A stretch of 64,000 nucleotides of DNA, from contig NZ_CP058554.1 in the NCBI RefSeq assembly GCF_014109725.1, positions 3,782,001 to 3,846,000 of the forward strand, in the 5' to 3' direction. The DNA is from Comamonas piscis. Lineage in GTDB: Bacteria > Pseudomonadota > Gammaproteobacteria > Burkholderiales > Burkholderiaceae_C. The translations under genes and the position numbers were made by a program. The notes below the pieces were generated by a model. That model was not told the DNA's origin. It worked only from the letters and a program-made list of their open reading frames with translations, and searched no databases. Below are positions 32,697 through 41,453 of the stretch, piece after piece (position 1 is the stretch's first letter; each line of letters starts with the position of its first letter).

Positions 32697-33719
32697 TTAC
32701 TTGGCGCTCAGGTAGGCGTTGGAATAGGTCTTGGCCAGGTCAATGTGCGCGCTCTTTACATTGGGCTTGTAGGCCGACAGCACCCGGAGCACCGTCTCCG
32801 GGCCGCCTTCGGGCATCTTGCCGTCCTTGGTGTACATGGGCAGCGAGGCCTTCAGCGCTGCCACATACAGCTCCTTGTCACTGCCGTAGTAGTCCTTGGG
32901 CATCTTCTCGGCAATTTCTTCGGCGCTGTGGCTGCTGATGTACTGCATGGTCTTGCCAAAGGCGCGGGCCAGCTTGGCGGCCTGGTCCTTGTGGCTGGCG
33001 GCCCATTCGTTGCGCACATACAGGCTGGCAGCGGGGTAGAGGCCACCCAGCGCGGCCTTGGTGCCCTCTTCGCTACGCATATCGACGAGCACCTTGGCAT
33101 CGCCGGTCTTGAGCATTTGCGAGACGGTCGGCTCGGTGGTCATGCCAGCCTGGATGCGGTCCTGCTTCATGCCGGCGATGAAGGAGTTGCCAGCGCCCAC
33201 GGGCAGCAGCGAGTAATCCTTGCTGGCGACGCCTTCTTTGTCGACCAGGTAGCGAGTCAGGAACTCGGTCGACGAGCCCAGCCCGGTGACACCCAGGGTC
33301 TTGCCCTTGGCATCGGCCATTGTCTTGAAGCCGCCGGCTGCCGCCTTGGTGGAGACCAGCTCCACCTCACCGGGCACCTTGCAGAACACCGCAATGGCCT
33401 GGATCTCTTTGCCCTTGGCTTGCAGGTCGATGGTGTGGTCGTAGAAACCCACCACGCCTTGCACGGCACCGGCGATCAGCTGGTTTTCTGCATCCACGCC
33501 GGCGGGCTGCGATTGCAGCTCGACCTTCAGGCCCTCTTCCTTGAAGTAGCCCAGCGACTCGGCCAGCTTGGCGGGCAGGTAGATGATCTTGTTGATGCCG
33601 CCCACCATGATGGTGACGGTGTCGTCTGCGGCCTGGGCAGCCGTGCTGGCCATGCAGCAAACGACAGCTGCAGCGATGGCGGCCAGGGCATTGCGGCGGG
33701 TAGCGTGGAACGTGGTCAT
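32697..33719 (-). CDS. ABC transporter substrate-binding protein (NMT1/SsuA-like)
   Basis: A 340-residue periplasmic protein. Start chosen at 33719 because it follows a strong AAGGAG and begins a signal peptide (HATRRNALAAIAAAVVCCMA) with a twin-arginine-like RR; cleavage is expected near AQA. The mature part opens with VTIMVGGINKIIYLPAKLAESLGYFKEEGL, the hallmark of the NMT1/SsuA/nitrate binding fold, then GVVGFYDHTIDLQAKGKEIQAI. Similar proteins bind sulfonates, thiamine precursors or aromatic acids; ligand unknown here. First gene of the ABC operon and divergent from the two-component system, which may regulate it. Confidence 0.9.
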   Translation of the reverse strand: MTTFHATRRNALAAIAAAVVCCMASTAAQAADDTVTIMVGGINKIIYLPAKLAESLGYFKEEGLKVELQSQPAGVDAENQLIAGAVQGVVGFYDHTIDLQAKGKEIQAIAVFCKVPGEVELVSTKAAAGGFKTMADAKGKTLGVTGLGSSTEFLTRYLVDKEGVASKDYSLLPVGAGNSFIAGMKQDRIQAGMTTEPTVSQMLKTGDAKVLVDMRSEEGTKAALGGLYPAASLYVRNEWAASHKDQAAKLARAFGKTMQYISSHSAEEIAEKMPKDYYGSDKELYVAALKASLPMYTKDGKMPEGGPETVLRVLSAYKPNVKSAHIDLAKTYSNAYLSAK

Positions 33720-33901
33720 GCAGTGTCTCCTTGAAGTTGTGGTCCTGGCACCTTCAGCAGCGTCGCCCTGGGCGACCGCATAATGCACCGGATAGGAACA
33801 GAGTCTAGAAACTGCACCCTTTCAGTGCGCTTTCGCTGCACTGCAGCATTTTTAGTGGTTATCCCTGATCTATTTGCGGGCGCCCGGCCCCACCCCCTCC
33901 G

Positions 33902-34582
33902 ATGAAGATCCTTCTGGTCGAAGACAACCTGGAACTGGCCCAGTCCCTGGCCGAGCTGCTGCGCCAGCATGCTTTTGTGGTGGACCATGTGGACTGCGGT
34001 GATGCGGCCGACCAGCTGCTGAGCCAATCGCACTACGACTTGCTGCTGCTGGACCTGAACCTGCCCCAGCTCAGCGGCAAGGCGCTGCTGCGGCGCCTGC
34101 GCGAGCGGGGGGATAGCCTGCCGGTGATCGTGCTGACGGCCAGCGATTCGCTCGACCAAAAGGTGCTGTGCCTGGAGATTGGCGCCGATGACTACCTGGT
34201 CAAACCGGTGGAGGTGCGCGAGCTGCTGGCCCGCATGCAGGCCATTGCGCGGCGCCAGATGCCCGGGCGTGAGAACCTGGTGCGCTGCGGCAACCTGCAG
34301 CTGGATTTGCGCACCCGCCTGTTCAGCGTGGCGGGCGAGGAGCTGGCCCTGCCGCCGCGCGAGCGCAGTGTGCTCGAAGCGCTGATGCTGCAAAACGGCA
34401 GCGCTCTGCCCAAGCAGCGTTTGATGGATGTGATCTACGGCATGGACGAAGAGGCCAGCGCCGACGCGGTGGACCTGTATGTACACCGCCTGCGCAAGAA
34501 GCTGCAGGCCAGCGACACCACCATCATGACCTTGCGCGGTGTGGGCTACCTGCTGAAGCAAAAACTGGCGGGCGGTGACTGA
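33902..34582 (+). CDS. OmpR-family response regulator (TctD/QseB-like)
   Basis: A 226-residue regulator. The receiver domain (about 1-115) has the acidic pair ED at residues 7-8, phosphoacceptor Asp51 in LLLLDLNLP, and Thr/Lys switch residues in VLTASD and YLVKPVE. The C-terminal winged helix (about 128-220) includes LALPPRERSVLEAL and VDLYVHRLRKKLQASD, with GVGYLL at the wing. It is encoded immediately upstream of its kinase (no gap). The pair resembles TctD/TctE, which respond to carboxylates. The divergent ABC importer is a plausible target gene set. Confidence 0.92.
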   Translation: MKILLVEDNLELAQSLAELLRQHAFVVDHVDCGDAADQLLSQSHYDLLLLDLNLPQLSGKALLRRLRERGDSLPVIVLTASDSLDQKVLCLEIGADDYLVKPVEVRELLARMQAIARRQMPGRENLVRCGNLQLDLRTRLFSVAGEELALPPRERSVLEALMLQNGSALPKQRLMDVIYGMDEEASADAVDLYVHRLRKKLQASDTTIMTLRGVGYLLKQKLAGGD

Positions 34583-36070
34583 ATGCTGCACAGCCTTCGC
34601 GCCCGCTTGGCCCTGTGGCTGCTGCTGCCGCTGGCGGTGCTGGTGGGCCTGTGCGGCTGGTTTGCGCATGAGCATGCCGAGGACGCGGCCGACTATGTGC
34701 AAGACCACGACTTGCTGTCATCGGCCAAGATCCTGGCCGACCGCCTGATCTGGGAAGACGGCGATGTGCGCGCCAGCGTGCCGCCCTCGGCACTCAGCCT
34801 GTTCATGTCGCCCGCGCGCGACCATGTCTACCTGAGCGTGATGGATGCGCAAGGCCAGCTGTTGGCGGGCCAGCAGAATTTTCCGCAACCGCCACAACTG
34901 AAGCTGAGCGGCAGCGACAACGCCCAGTGGTATGACGCCGTCTGGCAAGGCCAGCCGATCCGCGCCGTCATCACGCGCCGGGCCATGTACGACGTGGACG
35001 GCGCGCGTGAGATCACCATCCTGGTCGGCAAAACCACCCACAGCCGCGACGACATGGTGCAGACCTTGTGGTGGCCCACGATGGAATACCTGCTTTGGGC
35101 GCTGGCCGTCGCCGTGCTGGTGAGCGCCACCGCCTTGACCCTGGAGCTGCGCGCGCTGCTGCGCATGGCGCGCCAGCTGGCCGAGCGCCCGGCCCGGGAT
35201 CTGGATTTTCACCTCGACTCGCGCCAGATCCACCAGGAGCTGCGGCCGCTGACCGACACCGTCAACCAGTTTGCCCGCACCATCCGCGCCCAGGTGGCGC
35301 GCCAGCGCCAGTTCATCTCGGATGCCGCGCACCAGCTGCGCACGCCCCTGGCCATCCAGGCCCATACCTTGGAGCAGGCGCTGGGCCAGAGCCCTGCCGA
35401 GTTGGCGGCCTTGTCAGTCGCGCAGCGCCTCGCTGTTTTGCAGCGGCTGCAGCGCAGCAACCAGCAATTGCTGAATGTGGCGAATCAGCTGCTGACTTTG
35501 GCGCAGGCCGAGGCCGGCAGCGCCGCGCATGCGGCCCAAACGCCGCAGTGGGTAGACCTGCGCGCGCTCTGCCTGCAGTGTTTGGAAGCTCTGGCGCCAG
35601 CGGCTGAGCTCAAGCAGATCGACCTGGGCTGGGAAGAAAGCGAAACACCTGCTGCAGCACCCACCGATGGCACAGGTTCCTCGCCCGATCTGCATGCATT
35701 TTCGCTGTACACCAGCAGCCGTTTGTTGCCCGAGCTGATGGCCAACCTGGTGGACAACGCCATCCGCTACACCCCCCCACAAGGCCAGGTCACCCTGGGC
35801 CTGGAGGCCAGCGCCGACAGCCTGCTTTTGTGGGTGCAAGACAATGGCCCGGGCATTCCAGCGCAAAGCCGCGATCGGGTGCTGGAGCGCTTTTACCGCC
35901 TGGCCCATGACACGCCCGGCACGGGGCTGGGCCTCGCGATTGTGCAGGAGGTGGCACGCGCAACAGGCGCCAGCCTGCAACTGGCCGATGCCCAGCAGCG
36001 CTATACGCCGCCCTTTGGCCCGGGCCTGCGCATCAGCGTGCGTTTTGTGCGTGTGACCGGCGCCGACTAG
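34583..36070 (+). CDS. Sensor histidine kinase (TctE-like)
   Basis: A 495-residue inner-membrane kinase. Two membrane spans (about 10-28 and 168-190) flank a periplasmic sensor domain of about 140 residues of the TctE (2CSK_N) type. The dimerisation/phosphoacceptor motif DAAHQLRTPLAIQ places His near residue 249. The ATPase domain has N-box LVDNAIRYTP, G1 VQDNGPGIP, F-box RFYRL and G2 GTGLGLAIV. It starts directly after the regulator stop codon, so the two are co-translated. Its 3' end overlaps the stop of the convergent metR gene by four bases. The stimulus is unknown. Confidence 0.92.
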   Translation: MLHSLRARLALWLLLPLAVLVGLCGWFAHEHAEDAADYVQDHDLLSSAKILADRLIWEDGDVRASVPPSALSLFMSPARDHVYLSVMDAQGQLLAGQQNFPQPPQLKLSGSDNAQWYDAVWQGQPIRAVITRRAMYDVDGAREITILVGKTTHSRDDMVQTLWWPTMEYLLWALAVAVLVSATALTLELRALLRMARQLAERPARDLDFHLDSRQIHQELRPLTDTVNQFARTIRAQVARQRQFISDAAHQLRTPLAIQAHTLEQALGQSPAELAALSVAQRLAVLQRLQRSNQQLLNVANQLLTLAQAEAGSAAHAAQTPQWVDLRALCLQCLEALAPAAELKQIDLGWEESETPAAAPTDGTGSSPDLHAFSLYTSSRLLPELMANLVDNAIRYTPPQGQVTLGLEASADSLLLWVQDNGPGIPAQSRDRVLERFYRLAHDTPGTGLGLAIVQEVARATGASLQLADAQQRYTPPFGPGLRISVRFVRVTGAD

Positions 36071-36972
36071 GCTTTGTTGGCTGTGGCAGCACGCGGCTGG
36101 CGGGCCAGTTCGATAAAGGCGCGCACATAGTCGATGGCGGTTTCCGACTCGCGCGCACCCAGAAAGATCTGCTTGGCAATGCCACGCGGGCCCAGCCGCA
36201 CGGGCACCACATCCATCTTGGCGGCGTACTCCTCCACCAACCAGCGCGGCAGCGCCGCCACGCCCCGACCGCTGGCGACCATCTGCACCATGATGTCGGT
36301 GGTCTCGATGGCCTTGTGGCGCCGGGGCGTGACGCCGGCGGGCAGCAGAAACTGGTTGTAGATGTCGAGCCGCTCGATATCGACCGGGTAGCTGATGAGT
36401 ACCTCCTGCGTGAGCTGCTGGGGCTTCACATAGGCGGCAGAGGCCAGCGCATGGCCCCGGGGCACGACGAGTACCTGCTCGTAGTCAAACACCGGCTCAA
36501 ACTGCAGCCCGGGTTTGAACAGCGGATCGGGCGTGACCAGCAGATCGATCTCATAGCCAAACAGCGCACCAATGCCGCCGAACTGGAATTTCTGCTTCAC
36601 ATCGACCTCCACATCGGGCCAGGCGGCCAGATAGGGCGAGACGACCTTGAGCAGCCACTGGTAGCAGGGGTGGCATTCCATGCCGATGCGCAGCTCGCCG
36701 CGCTCGCCCTGGGCAAACTGGCCCAGGCGCTCTTCGGCCAGGTCCAGCTGGGGCAGCACGCGGTTGGCCACTGCCAACAGGTACTGGCCGGCCTGCGTCA
36801 GCCGCAGGCTGCGGCCCTCGCGCAGCCATACATCCGTGCCCAGCTGCTGCTCCAGCTTTTTCATGCTGTGGCTCAGCGCTGATTGGGTCAGGTGGAGCAC
36901 GCCGGCCGCTGCAGTGAGCGAGCCCTGCTTTTCGACCTGCTGCACGATGCTGAGGTGGATACGTTCAAGCAT
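36067..36972 (-). CDS. metR: LysR-family regulator MetR
   Basis: A 301-residue LysR protein. HTH: MLERIHLSIVQQVEKQGS ... VLHLTQSALSHSMKKLEQQLG. The effector domain begins GELRIGMECHPCYQWLLKVV, the signature stretch of MetR proteins (ECHxCxxWL), which sense homocysteine and activate methionine synthesis genes. It is divergent from mesX-mesD, and a MetR-like half-site pair lies between the two starts at 36978-36990. This arrangement supports control of the folate-independent methionine synthase pair. Convergent with the histidine kinase gene. Confidence 0.88.
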   Translation of the reverse strand: MLERIHLSIVQQVEKQGSLTAAAGVLHLTQSALSHSMKKLEQQLGTDVWLREGRSLRLTQAGQYLLAVANRVLPQLDLAEERLGQFAQGERGELRIGMECHPCYQWLLKVVSPYLAAWPDVEVDVKQKFQFGGIGALFGYEIDLLVTPDPLFKPGLQFEPVFDYEQVLVVPRGHALASAAYVKPQQLTQEVLISYPVDIERLDIYNQFLLPAGVTPRRHKAIETTDIMVQMVASGRGVAALPRWLVEEYAAKMDVVPVRLGPRGIAKQIFLGARESETAIDYVRAFIELARQPRAATANKA

Positions 36973-36977
36973 ACAAA

Positions 36978-36990
36978 TGAGCCATATTCA
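36978..36990. promoter_or_regulatory. Candidate MetR box
   Basis: TGAGCCATATTCA matches the MetR consensus TGAAnnnnnTTCA at seven of eight fixed positions. It lies six bases upstream of the metR start codon and about 118 bases upstream of mesX, suited to autoregulation and divergent activation. The remaining 117 bases before mesX show no riboswitch-like structure that I can recognise. Confidence 0.45.
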
Positions 36991-37107
36991 TGGATTTATG
37001 AGATAAAACCATTTTACTTCATCGATTATCCGCTCTAACATCCGGGCCATCGGTCTGAGCGACGTCTTGTGTGCTTCAGATCCCCCGCATTCAACGATCG
37101 GACCCGC

Positions 37108-38091
37108 ATGAGCAACGACATCAGTTTCAGCATCCAGCGCCTGCGTTTTGATGAGCACTACCAGCCCTCGGACAGCACGCGCATCACCACCAACTTTGCC
37201 AACCTGGCCCGGGGCCAGAGCCGGCAGCAGAACCTGCGCAACACCTTGCGCATGGTGGACAACCGCTTCAATGCGCTGGCCCATTGGGACAACCCCAGCG
37301 CTGACCGCTATGCGGTGGAGCTGGACATCGTCACGGTGGAGATGCAATTGGGCGCGCAGCGCAGCCAGGAGGCCTTTCCGCTGATCGAGATGCTGCAGAC
37401 CCATATCGTCGACAAGCGAACAGGCCAGCGCACTGCCGGCATTGTGGGCAATAACTTCTCTTCCTATGTGCGCGACTATGACTTCAGCGTGCTGCTGCCG
37501 GCGCACAACCTGGACCGGGCCGGCTTCAGCACCCCCGCGCATTTTGGCGACCTGCATGGCAAGCTGTTCAAGGCCTTTATGGCCTCCAGCACCTACCAGG
37601 ACAACTTCAGCAAGCCGCCGGTGATCTGCATCAGCGCGTCAAGCAGCAAGAGCTACCAGCGCAATGGCAACCAGCACCCGGTGCTGGGCATTGAATACCA
37701 GCAAAACGAGCTGTCGTCGACCGACCAGTACTTTGCCAAGATGGGGATGCAGGTGCGCTTTTTCATGCCCGCCAACGGTGTTGCGCCGCTGGCCTTCTAC
37801 TTCCATGGTGATCTGCTGGGCGACTACAGCAGCCTGGAGCTGATCGCCACCATCAGCACGATGGAGACCTTCCAGAAGATCTACCGCCCGGAAATCTACA
37901 ACGCCAATGCCGCCGCCGGTGCGCGCTACCAGCCGAGCCTCAAAAACCAGGACTACTCGCTGACGCAGATCGTCTACGACCGAGAAGAACGCAGCCAGCT
38001 GGCGGTCAAGCAAGGCAAGTTTGCCGAAGCGCACTTCATCAAGCCCTACCAGGGTGTTCTGCAAGCCTGGGCTGCCGAGGCTAGCGTCTGA
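37108..38091 (+). CDS. mesX: DUF1852 protein, putative oxygenase MesX
   Basis: A 327-residue protein of the DUF1852 family: MSNDISFSIQRLRFDEHY, ITTNFANLARGQSRQQNLRNTL, NNFSSYVRDYDFSVLLPAHNL and VICISASSSKSYQRNG are characteristic runs. Family members (MesX) are required, with oxygen, for the neighbouring methionine synthase MesD to make methionine without folates. The ATG at 37108 starts the conserved sequence; an upstream GTG-type extension adds 13 residues. It is followed by mesD after 113 bases and divergent from metR, the expected arrangement. Cytoplasmic. Confidence 0.88.
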   Translation: MSNDISFSIQRLRFDEHYQPSDSTRITTNFANLARGQSRQQNLRNTLRMVDNRFNALAHWDNPSADRYAVELDIVTVEMQLGAQRSQEAFPLIEMLQTHIVDKRTGQRTAGIVGNNFSSYVRDYDFSVLLPAHNLDRAGFSTPAHFGDLHGKLFKAFMASSTYQDNFSKPPVICISASSSKSYQRNGNQHPVLGIEYQQNELSSTDQYFAKMGMQVRFFMPANGVAPLAFYFHGDLLGDYSSLELIATISTMETFQKIYRPEIYNANAAAGARYQPSLKNQDYSLTQIVYDREERSQLAVKQGKFAEAHFIKPYQGVLQAWAAEASV

Positions 38092-38204
38092 ACCCGGGGC
38101 AAAGCTCCCGTCCATGTCGCCTGCGGTACCCGCTTGCACGGCGGCTTGCGCACAATGCTCTGCACGCAAGCCCGCCCCCTCTTATTTGAAAAAGGAAATC
38201 TTTG

Positions 38205-39230
38205 ATGTTTGAAACCTCGATTGCCGGCAGTCTGCCCAAGCCCGCCTGGCTGGCCGAAACCAACAAGCTCTGGCCCCAGTGGAAGGCAGAAGGCGATGCA
38301 CTGCGCCAGGCCAAGGCCGATGCCACGTTGCTGTGGATCAAGGCCCAGGAGGATGCAGGCCTCGACATCGTCGGCGACGGCGAGCAGGCACGCCAGCACT
38401 TTGTGCATGGCTTTCTGGAGCAGGTGGAGGGCATCGACTTTGACAACAAGGTGAAGATGGGCATCCGCGACAACCGCTACGACGCGATGGTGCCGCAGGT
38501 GGTGGCGGCCTTGCGCCTCAAAGGCCGCGTGCATGCGTTTGAAGCGCAGCTGGCGCGCGCCCACACCAAGAAAAAGCTCAAGTTCACCTTGCCCGGCCCG
38601 ATGACGATTGTGGACACCGTGGCGGACCGCTTTTACGGCGACAAGTTCAAGATGGCCATGGCCTTTGCCGAGCTGCTGAACCAGGAAGCGCTGGCGCTGC
38701 AGGCCGATGGCGTGGACATCATCCAGTTTGATGAACCCGCCTTCAACGTCTACATGAAGGACGCGGCCGACTGGGGCGTGCAGGCGCTGGAGCGCGCAGC
38801 ACAGGGCCTCAGCTGCACCACGGCAGTCCACATCTGCTACGGCTACGGCATCAAGGCCAATACCGACTGGAAGAGCACCCTGGGCGACGAATGGCGCCAG
38901 TACGAGACGGTGTTCCCTGCACTCGCGCGCAGCAGCATCGACCAGGTGAGCCTGGAATGCATCCACTCCCACGTGCCGCCCGACCTGATGAAGCTGCTGG
39001 CGGGCAAGGATGTCATGGTGGGTGTGATCGATGTGGCGAGCGAGACCATCGAGACGCCCGAGGAAGTGGCCGACACCATTGCCCGCGCACTGGAGTTTGT
39101 GCCAGCGGACCGCCTCTTCCCCTGCACCAACTGTGGCCTGGCGCCCATGTCGCGCGATGTGGCCTGGGGCAAGCTCAAGGCGCTGGCGGCGGGGACGCAG
39201 CTGGCCAAGGAGCGGCTGGCTGCGGCCTGA
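38205..39230 (+). CDS. mesD: Core methionine synthase MesD (MetE C-terminal-like)
   Basis: A 341-residue protein consisting only of the MetE catalytic barrel. It opens FETSIAGSLPKPAWLAET; zinc ligands are visible as His and Cys in TAVHICYGYG, a Glu in SLECIHSH, and the final Cys in LFPCTNCGLAP. IIQFDEPAF is a MetE barrel signature. It would transfer a methyl group to homocysteine; MesD relatives do this without methyl-folate and depend on MesX. The start at 38205 has an AAGGAA site; the TTG one codon before is unlikely. It lies downstream of mesX with divergent metR, so this is probably a folate-independent route to methionine. Confidence 0.88.
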   Translation: MFETSIAGSLPKPAWLAETNKLWPQWKAEGDALRQAKADATLLWIKAQEDAGLDIVGDGEQARQHFVHGFLEQVEGIDFDNKVKMGIRDNRYDAMVPQVVAALRLKGRVHAFEAQLARAHTKKKLKFTLPGPMTIVDTVADRFYGDKFKMAMAFAELLNQEALALQADGVDIIQFDEPAFNVYMKDAADWGVQALERAAQGLSCTTAVHICYGYGIKANTDWKSTLGDEWRQYETVFPALARSSIDQVSLECIHSHVPPDLMKLLAGKDVMVGVIDVASETIETPEEVADTIARALEFVPADRLFPCTNCGLAPMSRDVAWGKLKALAAGTQLAKERLAAA

Positions 39231-39252
39231 GAAGCCAGCTTGACCCGGTCAG

Positions 39253-40371
39253 CTACTGCACAAACCCACTCACCCGCCCCCAGGCCTGGTTCATCTCGGC
39301 CACCAGCATCTCCATTTGCGCGGCGACTGTCGTGCGCGCCTTGATGCCAAACACGCTTTGCCCGGCTGCTTCGTAGATCAGCTGGGCATTGTCGTGTTCG
39401 TGGATCGATGCGAACACATCACCGGTCAACGCCTGCTGCTGGGGCATGCCGAGCGGTGCGGGGGCATCGGCCTCGTCCCAGGCATCGATCCAGGCACTGC
39501 GCACCACACGGCAAGGCTTGCCGCTGTGGGCGCGCGAGATGACGGTGTCCTCGCTGCTGCTGGCGATCAACCGGTCCAGCAATGCGGGCGGCGTGTGGTT
39601 CTCTTGCGCGGCCATCCACAAGGTACCCAGCCAGGCGCCCTGCGCGCCGCTGCAGATGCTGCCCAGCACCTGCGCACCGGTGGCAATGCCGCCCGCAGCC
39701 AGCACGGGCGTGTTCTGCGCCACTTCCACAATCTGCGGCAGCAGCGACATGGTGCCCACGTTGCCGGTGTGGCCGCCGGCGTCATAACCCTGGGCCACTA
39801 GCACGTCCACCCCCATGTCCAGCGCCTTGCGCGCATGGCGCACGGAGCCGATCAGCGAGAACGTGAGCTTGCCTCTGCGCTTGGCCTCGGCAATCAGCTC
39901 TGCGCGCAGGCCGATGGCGGTAGCCACCGCGCAGGCATTGGAGTTCAGTACCGCATCGATCTGCGCCTGGAACAGCGCCTCCGAGCGCGCATGGGCGGTA
40001 AAGAAGCTGGGCTGGCTGGGTGGCTGGATCGCAAAGCGCTTCCGCAGCCCGGCCACAAACGCCACATGCGCCGGCGGCAGCGCCGCCTGCAGGCTTTGCG
40101 GATCGGCCTGGCTGGGCACATGGGCCGGCAGCATCAGGTCAATGCCATAGGGCAGGCCCGCCAGGCGCTGCTCCACATCGCGCACGATGGCCGGAATATC
40201 CTGCGGCGCATCGCGCGCCAGCCCCAGCACCGGAAAGCCACCGGCTTGGGCAATGGCGACGACCACATCAGGCTCATGCGAGAAACCAAAGATGGGATGC
40301 GCAATGCCCAGGCGCTGGCAGAGCGGTGTTTGAAATTGCGGCATGCTGCGGACTTGTATGCGTTTAGCCAT
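39253..40371 (-). CDS. Nitronate monooxygenase-type flavin oxidoreductase
   Basis: A 372-residue TIM-barrel FMN enzyme of the nitronate monooxygenase / 2-nitropropane dioxygenase family. Motifs: the N-terminal IAHPIFGFSHEPD (usually PIxxPMxG), then LVAQGYDAGGHTG with the phosphate and active-site His, and VLAAGGIATGAQV for flavin phosphate. Members oxidise nitronates or reduce quinones; some, next to acyl-CoA genes, have unknown roles. The start overlaps the Bug receptor stop as ATGA, so it belongs to the minus-strand operon iclR - acyl-CoA dehydrogenase - Bug - this gene. Confidence 0.87.
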   Translation of the reverse strand: MAKRIQVRSMPQFQTPLCQRLGIAHPIFGFSHEPDVVVAIAQAGGFPVLGLARDAPQDIPAIVRDVEQRLAGLPYGIDLMLPAHVPSQADPQSLQAALPPAHVAFVAGLRKRFAIQPPSQPSFFTAHARSEALFQAQIDAVLNSNACAVATAIGLRAELIAEAKRRGKLTFSLIGSVRHARKALDMGVDVLVAQGYDAGGHTGNVGTMSLLPQIVEVAQNTPVLAAGGIATGAQVLGSICSGAQGAWLGTLWMAAQENHTPPALLDRLIASSSEDTVISRAHSGKPCRVVRSAWIDAWDEADAPAPLGMPQQQALTGDVFASIHEHDNAQLIYEAAGQSVFGIKARTTVAAQMEMLVAEMNQAWGRVSGFVQ

Positions 40372-41366
40372 CAGTTCGGCTCAATGCCGGCCTGCTTGAT
40401 GACCTGGCCCCACTTCTCGCTCTCCTGCGCGATGAAGCTATCGAACTGCGCGGCGTTCTGCGGTGCCAGCTCCATGCCCAGCGATTCGAGCTTGGTCTTG
40501 ACATCGGGCTGCGCGAGGATCTGCGCAATATCGGCGGTGAGCTTTTGCAGCACCGGCGCTGGTGTCTTGGCCGGGGCCACAAAGCCAAACCAGGTGCCCA
40601 CGTTGTAGTTGGGCAGCTGCGCCGCCTCGGCCACGGTCGGCAGATCGGGCGATGCGCTGGAGCGCTTGGCGGTGGTGACGGCCAGCGCACGCAGCTTGCC
40701 GCTTTTGACATGCGGAATCGCCAGCGCCGAGGTCAGCGGCATCATGTTGACCCGGCCGGACAGCAGGTCGTTTAAGGCCTCGGACTGGCCTTTGTAGGGC
40801 ACATGTGCGAGCGCGATATGGGCCTCTTGCGCCAGCAGCTCGCCCGACAGGTGGTTGGAAGTGCCCAGGCCGGCGGTGGCATAGGTCAGCGGTGGATCGC
40901 TCTTTTTGGCCAAGGCGACGAACTCGGCCATGGTCTTGGCCGGCAGGCTGGGGTGTACGACGATGATGTTGGGCACATAGCCAAATCCCGCAATGGCCTT
41001 GAAGTCGCGCACGGGGTTCCAGGTAATGCTCTTTTGCAGCGCGGGCGCCACCGCATGGCTGGGGCTGACTGCCAGCAGGGTGTAGCCATCCGGCGCGGAT
41101 TTGGCGACATAGTCGGTGCCGATGGAGCCGCCCGCGCCCGTCTTGTTCTCCACGATAAAGGGCTTGCCGTACTGGGTAGAGAGCTTGTCGCTGATGATGC
41201 GCGCGACCGAATCGACCACCCCACCCGCCGAGAACGGAACGATGACCTTGACCGGCTTGGTGGGGTAGCCTTCCGCCTGGGGCTGGGCCTGCGCAACGGC
41301 AGTGACGGCCAGACTGCACGCCAGCAAGGCGCGTGCCGCATGGGCAAGGGATGGGATGGTCTGCAT
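40371..41366 (-). CDS. Bug/TctC-family periplasmic substrate-binding protein
   Basis: A 331-residue receptor with a signal peptide ending AVAQAQ. The family signature YPTKPVKVIVPFSAGGVVD opens the mature chain, with GAGGSIGTDYVA, HVPYKGQSEALNDL and LPTVAEAAQLPNYN following. It is the only Bug gene in the acyl-CoA region and is co-transcribed with an acyl-CoA dehydrogenase, so it probably captures the carboxylic acid this locus degrades (inference). The preceding acyl-CoA dehydrogenase ends 87 bases upstream. No TctA/TctB membrane genes are present. Confidence 0.92.
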   Translation of the reverse strand: MQTIPSLAHAARALLACSLAVTAVAQAQPQAEGYPTKPVKVIVPFSAGGVVDSVARIISDKLSTQYGKPFIVENKTGAGGSIGTDYVAKSAPDGYTLLAVSPSHAVAPALQKSITWNPVRDFKAIAGFGYVPNIIVVHPSLPAKTMAEFVALAKKSDPPLTYATAGLGTSNHLSGELLAQEAHIALAHVPYKGQSEALNDLLSGRVNMMPLTSALAIPHVKSGKLRALAVTTAKRSSASPDLPTVAEAAQLPNYNVGTWFGFVAPAKTPAPVLQKLTADIAQILAQPDVKTKLESLGMELAPQNAAQFDSFIAQESEKWGQVIKQAGIEPN

Positions 41367-41453
41367 GGCTTTGTCTCCTGGGATAAAAGGGGGATTCCGC
41401 TTTTGTCTGTCTGCTCTTGTTCTTGTCTCGATACGCGTCGCGGTGATGGGCGA

